Shown in pieces: positions 44,002 through 51,347 of a DNA stretch of 64,000 nucleotides. Positions within the stretch are counted from its first letter, which is position 1; each line of letters begins with the position of its first letter. Source of the DNA: Pseudomonas wadenswilerensis (lineage in GTDB: Bacteria > Pseudomonadota > Gammaproteobacteria > Pseudomonadales > Pseudomonadaceae); assembly GCF_900497695.1 (NCBI RefSeq), contig NZ_UIDD01000005.1:62001-126000 (forward strand), given 5' to 3'. The translations under genes were made by a program, and so were the position numbers. The notes under the pieces are model-generated. The model saw only the letters and a list, made by a program, of their open reading frames with translations. It was not told the origin of the DNA and did not search any database.

Positions 44002-44964
44002 GTGAAGGCATTGCAAGGCGTTGACGGACATGTGGAGTGGGTTGCGACGACAAGTCCAGCTTGCGATATCGGTCAAGTACGAATTCGCGTGGCCGCAGCC
44101 GGCCTCAATCGTGCCGACCTGCTCCAGCGTGCCGGGCTCTACCCGCCACCGCCGGGGGCCAGCGAGTTTCTCGGCCTGGAATGCTCAGGGATCATCAGCG
44201 AAGTGGGCGCCGGTTCCTCCTGGAAGGTCGGCGATCGGGTCTGTGCCTTGCTCGCCGGCGGCGGCATGGCCGAGGAAGTGGTGGTCGATGGCCGCCACGT
44301 GTTGCCGGTACCCGAAGGCCTCAGCCTGCAGGAAGCAGCGGCAATCCCCGAGGTGTATGCCACGGCCTGGCTCAACGTGTTCCAGCTGGCCGCGCTCAAG
44401 CCCGGTGAGAAGGTGTTGCTGCATGCCGGCGCCAGTGGCGTCGGTTCGGCGGCGATCCAGCTGTGCAAGGCCTTTGGCAGCCCGTGCTGGGTCAGCGTTG
44501 GCTCGGCCGAGCGGCTGGCTTATTGCCAAGGGCTGGGCGCCAGCGGCGGCGTGGTGCGTGGTGAAGACCTCAACGCGCTGAATGATTTCGCCCCATTCAA
44601 CGTGATCCTCGACCCGGTCGGCGCCAACTATGCCGAGCTCAACCTCAAGCTGCTGGCACGGGACGGACGCTGGGTGATCATCGGCCTGATGGGCGGGCGC
44701 AAGGCCGAGCTGGACCTGGCGCAACTGCTGGGCAAGCGCGTGCAGGTAATGGGTTCGACTTTGCGTACCCGTGATGATCAGTTCAAGGCTGACCTGCTCA
44801 GCGATCTGGGCCAACAGGTGTGGCCGCTGTTCAGTGAAGGCCGGCTCAAGCCGCAACTGGCCAAGGCCTTCCCGATCAAGGATGCCGAAGCGGCGTTTGC
44901 CGAGCTGGCGAGTAATCAGGTGTCGGGCAAGCTGGTGCTGGTGATCGACGAGAGTCTGGTGTAG
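44002..44964 (+). CDS. NAD(P)H-quinone oxidoreductase, zinc-free MDR family (PIG3/TP53I3-like)
   Basis: 320 residues. GroES-like fold (AGLNRADLLQRAGLYPPPPGASEFLGLECSG, about 35-65) and a Rossmann NADPH site (VLLHAGASGVGSAAIQLCKAFG, about 140-161). Catalytic zinc ligands are absent. The sequence PPPGASEFLGLE is typical of the PIG3 branch, which reduces quinones. The start is GTG at 44002, preceded by ATGGAGGC. Divergent from prc; ends at a REP pair. Confidence 0.92.
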   Translation: MKALQGVDGHVEWVATTSPACDIGQVRIRVAAAGLNRADLLQRAGLYPPPPGASEFLGLECSGIISEVGAGSSWKVGDRVCALLAGGGMAEEVVVDGRHVLPVPEGLSLQEAAAIPEVYATAWLNVFQLAALKPGEKVLLHAGASGVGSAAIQLCKAFGSPCWVSVGSAERLAYCQGLGASGGVVRGEDLNALNDFAPFNVILDPVGANYAELNLKLLARDGRWVIIGLMGGRKAELDLAQLLGKRVQVMGSTLRTRDDQFKADLLSDLGQQVWPLFSEGRLKPQLAKAFPIKDAEAAFAELASNQVSGKLVLVIDESLV

Positions 44965-44971
44965 TCCGCCA

Positions 44972-45039
44972 ATCGCTGGCAAGCCAGCTCCCACAGGTCA
45001 GGTGTATGCAGTACCTGTGGGAGCTGGCTTGCCAGCGAT
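44972..45039. repeat. REP pair (BIME) between convergent genes
   Basis: ATCGCTGGCAAGCCAGCTCC and CTGTGGGAGCTGGCTTGCCA, spacer with GTATGCAGTACC. It fills the 80 bases between the oxidoreductase and the HAD phosphatase. Confidence 0.9.
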
Positions 45040-45044
45040 GCTTT

Positions 45045-45698
45045 TCATTTCCAGGTATGAATCGGCCACTTGTTCTTCTCGGCATGCTCACGCAACACCG
45101 GGTCCGGATTGACCACATGCGGGAAATCCACCTTCAGCAGCAACGGCAGATCGTTGCGTGAATCCGAGTAGAAACTCGCGCCTTCAAGGTTTTCTTCTTC
45201 CTGGTCCAGCCATTCCAGCAAGCGGATGATCTTGCCTTCGCGGTAGGTCAGCACGCCAGTGGTGCTGCCGGTGTAAACACCGTGTGCAACCTCAAGCTCG
45301 ATACCAAGAATTTCATCAATGCCCAGGCGGTCGGCAATCGGCTTGACCAGGTGGGTACCAGAGGCCGAAATCACCAGGATCCGGTCGCCAGCCTTGCGGT
45401 GGGCGGCAATGGTTTTGGTGGCGTCACTGAAGATGATCGGTTCGATGAAATCTTCCACCCACGGTGCTACAAGATGCTCGACTTCTTCCGGGGTGCGGCC
45501 AATCAGCGGCTCCAGGCTGAAGGTCATATAGTCCTCCATGGCCAGATGGCCCTTGCCGTAGGCATCCATCAGTTCCTTGTCACGACGCAGGAACGACTCG
45601 CCATCGACCCAGCCAAGGCGGACCATCTGCTCGCTCCACAATGACGCGCAGTCACCGTGGATCAGGGTTTCGTCCAGATCGAAAATCGCTAGTGCCAT
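45045..45698 (-). CDS. HAD-IB-type phosphatase (SerB-like)
   Basis: 217 residues. HAD motif I IFDLDETLIHGD (Asp 7 nucleophile, Asp 9), motif II ILVISASGTH, and motif III/IV SFYSDSRNDLPLL with a metal-binding Asp. Architecture matches the subfamily-IB hydrolases related to phosphoserine and histidinol-phosphate phosphatases. AGGAG lies 11 bases before the ATG. It is just downstream of an ABC cluster on the same strand (26 bases from its end) but reads as a separate conserved gene. The substrate is not determined by sequence. Confidence 0.9.
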   Translation of the reverse strand: MALAIFDLDETLIHGDCASLWSEQMVRLGWVDGESFLRRDKELMDAYGKGHLAMEDYMTFSLEPLIGRTPEEVEHLVAPWVEDFIEPIIFSDATKTIAAHRKAGDRILVISASGTHLVKPIADRLGIDEILGIELEVAHGVYTGSTTGVLTYREGKIIRLLEWLDQEEENLEGASFYSDSRNDLPLLLKVDFPHVVNPDPVLREHAEKNKWPIHTWK

Positions 45699-45723
45699 AT
45701 TCAGAAAAACTCCTGTGCAACCC

Positions 45724-46713
45724 TCAGGCGACTTCGCAGAGGGCGGTGGGATCGATCGACAAGGATACCCGCTGGCCATCCGGGTGCAGGTCGGCGGACG
45801 AGCGGTTGAGCACATCGACCAGCAATTCTACCCCGCGCGCTTCGACCCGGTAGCGGATCACGTTGCCGAGCAGGCTGTGACTGCGTACCAGCCCCTCGAG
45901 TTCGCCGTTGAGGCTCAGGACGATGGCTTCCGGGCGGATTGCCAGGCGGCTGCCAATCGGCCGCTGCAGCAGGCGGCTGGCGCTGTCGGCATCGAGCAGG
46001 TTGTAGTTGCCGATGAAGCCGGCGGCAAATACGTCCACCGGCGCGGTATAGAGGGTTTCGGCATCGCCGCTCTGAACGATGCGGCCCTGGTTCATGAGGA
46101 AGATGCGGTCAGACAGGGTCAGCGCTTCTTCCTGGTCATGGGTGACGAAGATGGTGGTCAGGCCCAGCTCGCGCTGGATGGCACGGATCTGCTCGCGCAG
46201 GTGTTTGCGAATACGCGCGTCCAGCGCCGACAGCGGCTCGTCGAGCAGCAGCAGGCGCGGGCGGGTGACCAGCGAGCGGGCCAGGGCCACGCGCTGGCAC
46301 TGGCCGCCGGACAGCTGGTGCGGGTAGCGGCGGGCAAAATCCTGCAGCTCGACCAGTTGCAGCACCTCGCGTACCCGCGCCTGGCTATCGTCGCTGTTGA
46401 CCTTCTGCATGCGCAGGCCAAACGCGACGTTCTGCTCGACGGTCATGTTGGGGAACAGCGCGTAGCTCTGGAACACCATGCCGATCCCGCGCTTTTGCGG
46501 GCTTAGCGGCACCAGGTCGTTGCCATCGAGCAAGATCCGCCCGCTGTCCACGGCGGTCAGCCCGGCGATGCAGCGCAACAGGGTGGATTTGCCGCAACCG
46601 GAAGGGCCGAGCAGGGTGACGAATTCGCCGCGTTCGATCTGGCAGTTGATGTCGTTGAACACCGGGCTGCCGGCATAGCTTTTTTGCAGGTTCTGTACGC
46701 TGACGAAGCTCAT
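45724..46713 (-). CDS. ABC transporter ATPase (PotA/FbpC type)
   Basis: 329 residues. Walker A GPSGCGKST (about 36-44), signature LSGGQCQRVALARSL (about 134-148), Walker B RLLLLDEPLSALD, and switch His in FVTHDQEEAL. The C-terminal ~90 residues form a TOBE regulatory domain. It powers the importer encoded upstream, with one base between the genes. In the signature the usual Gln-Gln is Gln-Cys. Confidence 0.94.
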   Translation of the reverse strand: MSFVSVQNLQKSYAGSPVFNDINCQIERGEFVTLLGPSGCGKSTLLRCIAGLTAVDSGRILLDGNDLVPLSPQKRGIGMVFQSYALFPNMTVEQNVAFGLRMQKVNSDDSQARVREVLQLVELQDFARRYPHQLSGGQCQRVALARSLVTRPRLLLLDEPLSALDARIRKHLREQIRAIQRELGLTTIFVTHDQEEALTLSDRIFLMNQGRIVQSGDAETLYTAPVDVFAAGFIGNYNLLDADSASRLLQRPIGSRLAIRPEAIVLSLNGELEGLVRSHSLLGNVIRYRVEARGVELLVDVLNRSSADLHPDGQRVSLSIDPTALCEVA

Positions 46714-46714
46714 A

Positions 46715-47512
46715 TCAGGACTTGTCCTTGTTCAGGCGGTTGGCTGCCCAGGTCAGCACCAGCACGAAGAGGAAATAGGAAACCACCAGGGCACTGTTGA
46801 AGTGGCCGCTGCTGTTGCGCATGTTATTGAGGTACACCTGCAGGGTCTCGTAGCGGGTGCCGACCAGCAGGTTGGCGAACACGAACTCACCGAACAGGAA
46901 CGAGAACGACAGCAGCAAGGCCACCATCAGGCCCTTGCGCAGGTTCGGCAACACCACCAGGAAGGCGGCCTGGAAGGTGCTGGCACCGAGCAGCTGGGCG
47001 GCGTCCATCAGGTCGCGCAGGTTGATCGCCTGCAGGTTGTTGGTGATCGCCCGGTACATGAACGGCAGGGCCACGGTGAAGTAGCAGCCGATCAGGATCC
47101 ACGGCGTGCCGACCATGGCCATCGGCCCCGAGCCGTAGAGTTGCAGCAGGCCCACCGACGACACCACCGGCGGCACCGCGAAGGGCAGCAGGATGAGGAT
47201 GTTCATCAGCGCATCGAGCCGGGGGAAGTGGTAATGCACCACGAACAACAGCGGCAGGATCAGCAGCACCGACAGCAGCAGGGCGCCGACACAGACCAGC
47301 AGCGACTGGCCGAAGGCGGCGAGAAAGCGCGGGTCGCTCCACAGCGCCAGGTACCACTTGAAGGTCAGGCCGCTGGGCAACAGGCTGGCCGACCAACTGG
47401 TGGCCAGCGAGTAGAGCAGGGTGCCGGCCAGCGGCAGCAGCAGAATGATGAACAGCAGGTAGACCACCAGGCGGTGGTACAACGTGGCAGAGCCCGGTTC
47501 AGCGCGCGACAT
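46715..47512 (-). CDS. ABC transporter permease
   Basis: 265 residues, six membrane helices. The EAA-type coupling loop is ITNNLQAINLRDLMDAAQLLGASTFQAAFLVVLPNLR (about 150-190). Pairs with the other permease 14 bases upstream-overlapping (47499-47512). Resembles CysW/PotC-type permeases. Part of the five-gene importer cluster. Confidence 0.93.
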   Translation of the reverse strand: MSRAEPGSATLYHRLVVYLLFIILLLPLAGTLLYSLATSWSASLLPSGLTFKWYLALWSDPRFLAAFGQSLLVCVGALLLSVLLILPLLFVVHYHFPRLDALMNILILLPFAVPPVVSSVGLLQLYGSGPMAMVGTPWILIGCYFTVALPFMYRAITNNLQAINLRDLMDAAQLLGASTFQAAFLVVLPNLRKGLMVALLLSFSFLFGEFVFANLLVGTRYETLQVYLNNMRNSSGHFNSALVVSYFLFVLVLTWAANRLNKDKS

Positions 47513-48341
47513 GGTAGCTCCGCTTCAACAGCCATTGATGGACGAAAGTCACCAGGGTCATCAGCCCGACCAGGATGACCGCCAGGGCGCTGGCCAGGTT
47601 CGGGTCCAGCGAGATGTCGCCGGCCACCAGCGCGGCGATGCGGATCGGCAGTACGTTGAAGTTGCCGGTGGTCAGCGCATAGACCGTGGCGTAGGCGCCC
47701 AGGGCGTTGGCCAGGAGGATCACGAAGGTGCCCAGCAGCGCCGGGGTGAGCACCGGCAGGCCGATGTGCCGCCAGTATTGCCAGGCGCCGGCGCCAAGCA
47801 GCTCGGCCGATTCGCGCCAGTCCTCGCGCAGGGCGTCGAAGGCCGGGTAGAGCAACAGCACGCCGAGGGGGATCTGGAAATAGGTGTAGAGGATGATCAG
47901 CCCGGTCTTGGAATAGAGGTTGAAGTCTTCGATGATCCCGGCCTGTTTCAGCAGCATCGTCAACGCGCCGTTGAAGCCGAGCAGGATGATGAAGGCAAAG
48001 GCCAGCGGCACCCCGGAGAAGTTGCTGGTCATGTTGGCGAAGGCATTGACGAAATCGCGCAGGCGCGAGTCGACCCGGCGCAAGGAATAGCTGCCGAGGA
48101 TGGCGATGAGGATGCCGAACAGGCTTGACCAGAAGCTGATTTCCAGGCTGTGCTGGATCGCTTGGCGATAGAACTTCGAGCTGAATATCTTGCTGAAATT
48201 ATCCAGGCCCCAGGTCGATTCCACCTGCACGCTGTGGAGCATTACCCAGGCCAGCGGGGCGATCTGGAAGATGATGAAAAACACTGCGAAAGGTACCAGG
48301 CAGAGCAGGGCCAGCCATTTGCCGCGCGTGATCGAATTCAC
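47499..48341 (-). CDS. ABC transporter permease
   Basis: 280 residues, six membrane helices, EAA loop ALREDWRESAELLGAGAWQYWRHIGLPVLTP (about 168-198). The start is GTG at 48341, within a GTGA overlap with the upstream phosphatase gene and preceded by GGGAG, so translation is coupled. It overlaps the second permease by 14 bases. Likely forms the heterodimeric channel with it. Confidence 0.92.
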   Translation of the reverse strand: MNSITRGKWLALLCLVPFAVFFIIFQIAPLAWVMLHSVQVESTWGLDNFSKIFSSKFYRQAIQHSLEISFWSSLFGILIAILGSYSLRRVDSRLRDFVNAFANMTSNFSGVPLAFAFIILLGFNGALTMLLKQAGIIEDFNLYSKTGLIILYTYFQIPLGVLLLYPAFDALREDWRESAELLGAGAWQYWRHIGLPVLTPALLGTFVILLANALGAYATVYALTTGNFNVLPIRIAALVAGDISLDPNLASALAVILVGLMTLVTFVHQWLLKRSYHVAR

Positions 48342-49144
48342 TTGAGCAGCTCCCGGCACACCGGTTTGTCGTGGGGCACGCCGAGCAATTCGCAAAGGGT
48401 GCCGCACAGTTCGGTCTGCAGCGGCTTGGCTGCCGGGTCGAGGCTGAACGCCTCGCCAAAGACAAACAGTGGTACTTCGCGTTCTTCGGCCAACAGGCCG
48501 TTGTGCGAGCGGTCGTTGTTCATGCCGTGGTCGGCGGTGACCAGCACTTGATAGCCCTCTTCGAGCCAGGTGCGCAGGTAGTCGGCCAGGAGGATGTCGG
48601 CGCTGCGCGCGCTGTTGCGGTACTGGCTGCTGTCCAGGCCGTGACGGTGGCCGGCATCGTCGATGTTCATCGGGTGCACCAGAAGAAAGTTCGGTGCATG
48701 ACGGCGGCGCAGGTATTCGGCGTCGGCGAACAGGTGCGAGTCGGGGTAGTGGTCGGCGTAGTAGAACAGCCCATGCTGGATCGGCAGCTTGGGCGCGTGG
48801 GTGTGGCGGTCGCGCAGCGGGTCGAAGGGCGAGCGGTTGTACAGCTCGCTCATCCAGTGATAGGCCGCCGCTGCCGTGCCCAGGCCGGCTTCGCGGGCGT
48901 AATGGAATACGCTGCGCTGGTTGGACAGGCGGTTGACGTTGTTGTGGACGATGCCGCTGTCGATCGGCGCGACACCGGTGAGGATGCATTCGTACAGCGG
49001 CCGCGACAACGACGGCAGCTCGCATTCGACCCGGTACAGCGCGGCGCGGTCGGCTTCGACATAAGCATGCAGATGGCCCATGGCGTGGTGCGCGACCTGA
49101 TGGTTGAGGCCATCGAGCAGGACCAGGATGACGTTGTAGTTCAT
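48338..49144 (-). CDS. Alkaline-phosphatase-superfamily phosphodiesterase/pyrophosphatase
   Basis: 268 residues. Metal-binding pattern of type I phosphodiesterases: VILVLLDGLNHQ (Asp about 10), nucleophile region CELPSLSRPLYECILTG (Ser/Thr equivalent near 46), MNIDDAGHRHG (Asp and His) and TADHGMNNDRSHNG. No signal peptide, so cytoplasmic. It is coupled to an ABC importer, which suggests hydrolysis of a phosphate ester or phosphonate after uptake. I could not match it to PhnA, which is longer. Substrate remains open. Confidence 0.85.
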   Translation of the reverse strand: MNYNVILVLLDGLNHQVAHHAMGHLHAYVEADRAALYRVECELPSLSRPLYECILTGVAPIDSGIVHNNVNRLSNQRSVFHYAREAGLGTAAAAYHWMSELYNRSPFDPLRDRHTHAPKLPIQHGLFYYADHYPDSHLFADAEYLRRRHAPNFLLVHPMNIDDAGHRHGLDSSQYRNSARSADILLADYLRTWLEEGYQVLVTADHGMNNDRSHNGLLAEEREVPLFVFGEAFSLDPAAKPLQTELCGTLCELLGVPHDKPVCRELLK

Positions 49145-49170
49145 AGGGACTCCGCAATTGTGGCTGACCT

Positions 49171-49240
49171 CATCGCTGGCAAGCCAGCTCCCACAGGTAC
49201 TGCATACACCGGACCTTGTGGGAGCTGGCTTGCCAGCGAT
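49171..49240. repeat. REP pair (BIME) inside the ABC cluster
   Basis: CATCGCTGGCAAGCCAGCTC and TTGTGGGAGCTGGCTTGCCA; spacer TACTGCATACACCGGACC is a reversed form of the spacer in the 31611 pair. It separates the binding-protein gene from the phosphatase gene and may set the relative transcript level. Confidence 0.9.
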
Positions 49241-49276
49241 CGGGGCGGCAGGGGCTGCCTGACACCCCCCAAAGGT

Positions 49277-50341
49277 TCACTCCATCTCGATGATCACTTG
49301 CTCCTGCCACTTCTGCGGCAGGGCCTTGGAGGTCGCTTCCCACGCCGCCGCATCCTTGATCGGCTGCACGGCGCGGTACTGCTCGTTAGGCAGCAGCTTG
49401 GCCTGAACCTCGGCCGGCAACTTCAGGTGCTCGGCACGGATCGGCCGGGCGTGACCTTCGGCCAGGTTGATCTGCCCGGCATCGCTGAAGATATACTCGC
49501 GGGTCAGTTTGGCGGCGTTGGGGTTTTTCGCGTACTTGTTGATGATCGTGGTGTAACCGGAGATCACCGAACCGTCAGACGGGATCAGCACCTCGAAGCG
49601 TTTCGGGTCGATCTGCTGGCGGTAGCTCAGGCCGTTGAAGTCCCAGACCACACCGACTTCGATCTCGCCCTTCTCCAGGGTCTGGATGGTCGGGTTGGCC
49701 AGCGACAGGCGCTTCTGCTGGGCCAGCTTGGTGAACAGCTGCAGGCCCGGTTCGATGTTCTTCTCGTCACCTTTGTAGGCAATGGCTGCGGCCAGTACGC
49801 CGTTGGCGGCCTGGGCGGCGGTGCCGACGTCACCGATGGCGACCTTGTACTTGCCTTTTTCCAGGTCATGCCAGGTTTTCGGCATGTCTTGTTCCTTCAC
49901 CAGTTGCTTGTTGATGATGAAGGCGATGGTGCCGGTATAGGCCAGGGCCCAGTGGCCATCCTGGTCCTTGGCCCAGCCCGGGATCTGATCCCAGGTGCTC
50001 GGCTTGTACGGCTGGGTCACGCCCTTGGCCACGGCGATCGGGCCGAAGGCGGCGCCGACGTCACCGATGTCGGCACTGGCGTTGTCTTTTTCGGCATCGA
50101 ACTTGGCCACTTCCTGGGCCGAGCTCATGTCGGTGTCCATGTGCTTGAGGCCGTATTTTTTCGCCAGGTCTTCCCAGGTGCCTTTCCAGTTGGCCCAGGC
50201 ATCGGGCATGCCCACGCTGTTGACCGCGCCTTCCTTGCGAGCGGCGTCCTCGAGGGCCTTGAGGTCGGTGTCGGCGGCCATGGCCGTGGTGCACAGAGCG
50301 ATGCTCGAGCCTAACAGTGACGCCAGAAAAAACTGTTTCAT
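49277..50341 (-). CDS. ABC transporter substrate-binding protein
   Basis: 354 residues. Signal peptide (MKQFFLASLLGSSIALCTTAMA) then a periplasmic binding fold of the SBP_bac_6 type (LKALEDAARKEGAVNSVGMPDAWANW). AAGGAG precedes the ATG. It is the first gene of the cluster, so probably transcribed most, and is separated from the next gene by a REP pair. Relatives bind iron, thiamine, or 2-aminoethylphosphonate; none is proven here. Confidence 0.92.
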   Translation of the reverse strand: MKQFFLASLLGSSIALCTTAMAADTDLKALEDAARKEGAVNSVGMPDAWANWKGTWEDLAKKYGLKHMDTDMSSAQEVAKFDAEKDNASADIGDVGAAFGPIAVAKGVTQPYKPSTWDQIPGWAKDQDGHWALAYTGTIAFIINKQLVKEQDMPKTWHDLEKGKYKVAIGDVGTAAQAANGVLAAAIAYKGDEKNIEPGLQLFTKLAQQKRLSLANPTIQTLEKGEIEVGVVWDFNGLSYRQQIDPKRFEVLIPSDGSVISGYTTIINKYAKNPNAAKLTREYIFSDAGQINLAEGHARPIRAEHLKLPAEVQAKLLPNEQYRAVQPIKDAAAWEATSKALPQKWQEQVIIEME

Positions 50342-50406
50342 CCGAAGCTCCTTGATGGGTGCCTTGCAAAACGCTAATGGTGTTGTTGGACGTTGTTGCG
50401 GTTCGG

Positions 50407-50420
50407 TTGGTCTAGGTCAG
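50407..50420 (-). promoter_or_regulatory. Candidate second operator of the GntR regulator
   Basis: TTGGTCTAGGTCAG matches the palindrome at 50606 in 10 of 14 positions with the shared CTAG core. It lies 66 bases upstream of the binding-protein gene, so it is suitably placed to control the importer. Confidence 0.55.
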
Positions 50421-50605
50421 CAATACCTGAGCCAAGGTAGGCCTGTTGCATGACAATTTGATGTCCAGGCGTGCTGCCAGCCAGGGCTCGCGCCCCTGAA
50501 AATCAAGCGTAGACCACCCTGGCTGTCATCTGGCATTCATCTGGAGTGCCTAGGCTTGCACTATTCTCATAGCCCTGAAGGCGCCAAATGTGGGCGCTGC
50601 CGGTG

Positions 50606-50619
50606 CTGGACTAGTCCAG
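50606..50619. promoter_or_regulatory. Palindromic operator of the GntR regulator
   Basis: CTGGACTAGTCCAG, a perfect 14-bp palindrome, 14 bases upstream of the regulator start codon. GntR/UTRA proteins commonly bind such CTAG-centred sites, so autoregulation is likely. Confidence 0.78.
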
Positions 50620-50633
50620 ATAGGTAACCTTTG

Positions 50634-51347
50634 ATGCAGCCACTGCCGCCACGCGCAGTAACAGCCATCTGTCATGCCCTGCAGGAGCAGATCGAGCATG
50701 GCCTCCTGTCGCCCGGCTGCAAGCTGCCGGCCGAACGCAAGCTCAGCGAGGTGTTCGACACCACGCGCATTACTCTGCGTGAGGCGCTGGTGCAACTGGA
50801 GGCGCGCGGGCTGATTTACCGCGAGGAGCGGCGCGGCTGGTTTGTCGCGCCCGCACGGCTGACCTACGATCTGAACGAGCGCAGTCACTTCCATGCCATG
50901 GTCCGTGAGCAAGGGCGCGAGGCGCGCACCGAACTATTGTCGGCGCGCCTGCAGCCAGCGGCGGCAACGGTGTGCGCGCGGCTGCAACTGGCGCCGTTGT
51001 CGAGTGTGATCCAGGTCTGCCGGCTACGCCGGATTGACGGGCGCGCGGTGCTGTATGCCGAGCACTACCTGAACCCTGAATACTTTCCGAGCATTCTCGA
51101 GCATGACCTGAGCCAGTCGCTGACCGAGCTCTATGCCCGCCATTACGCCATCGAGTATGGCCGGGTGCGTTTCGAGATCCTGCCGACCGCCTTGCCGGTG
51201 GCGGCGGCGCTGGCGCTCAAGGTGTCGGCGGGCAGCCCCGGCCTGCACATCACCCGGGTCAACAGCGACCAGCACGGGCGGCTGATCGACTGTGACCTGG
51301 AGTATTGGCGCCATGATGCGATCCGCATCAAGGCCGAAGCCGGTTAG
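50634..51347 (+). CDS. GntR-family regulator with UTRA domain
   Basis: 237 residues. N-terminal GntR winged helix (CKLPAERKLSEVFDTTRITLREALVQLEARGLIYREERRGWFV, about 28-70) and C-terminal UTRA ligand domain (LLSARLQPAAATVCARL... VLYAEHYLNPEYFP). It is divergent from the ABC cluster by 292 bases holding two related palindromes. That arrangement makes it the likely regulator of uptake and hydrolysis of a phosphorus or sugar-phosphate compound, with the compound as inducer. The 3' end overlaps ybiO by 4 bases. Confidence 0.92.
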   Translation: MQPLPPRAVTAICHALQEQIEHGLLSPGCKLPAERKLSEVFDTTRITLREALVQLEARGLIYREERRGWFVAPARLTYDLNERSHFHAMVREQGREARTELLSARLQPAAATVCARLQLAPLSSVIQVCRLRRIDGRAVLYAEHYLNPEYFPSILEHDLSQSLTELYARHYAIEYGRVRFEILPTALPVAAALALKVSAGSPGLHITRVNSDQHGRLIDCDLEYWRHDAIRIKAEAG

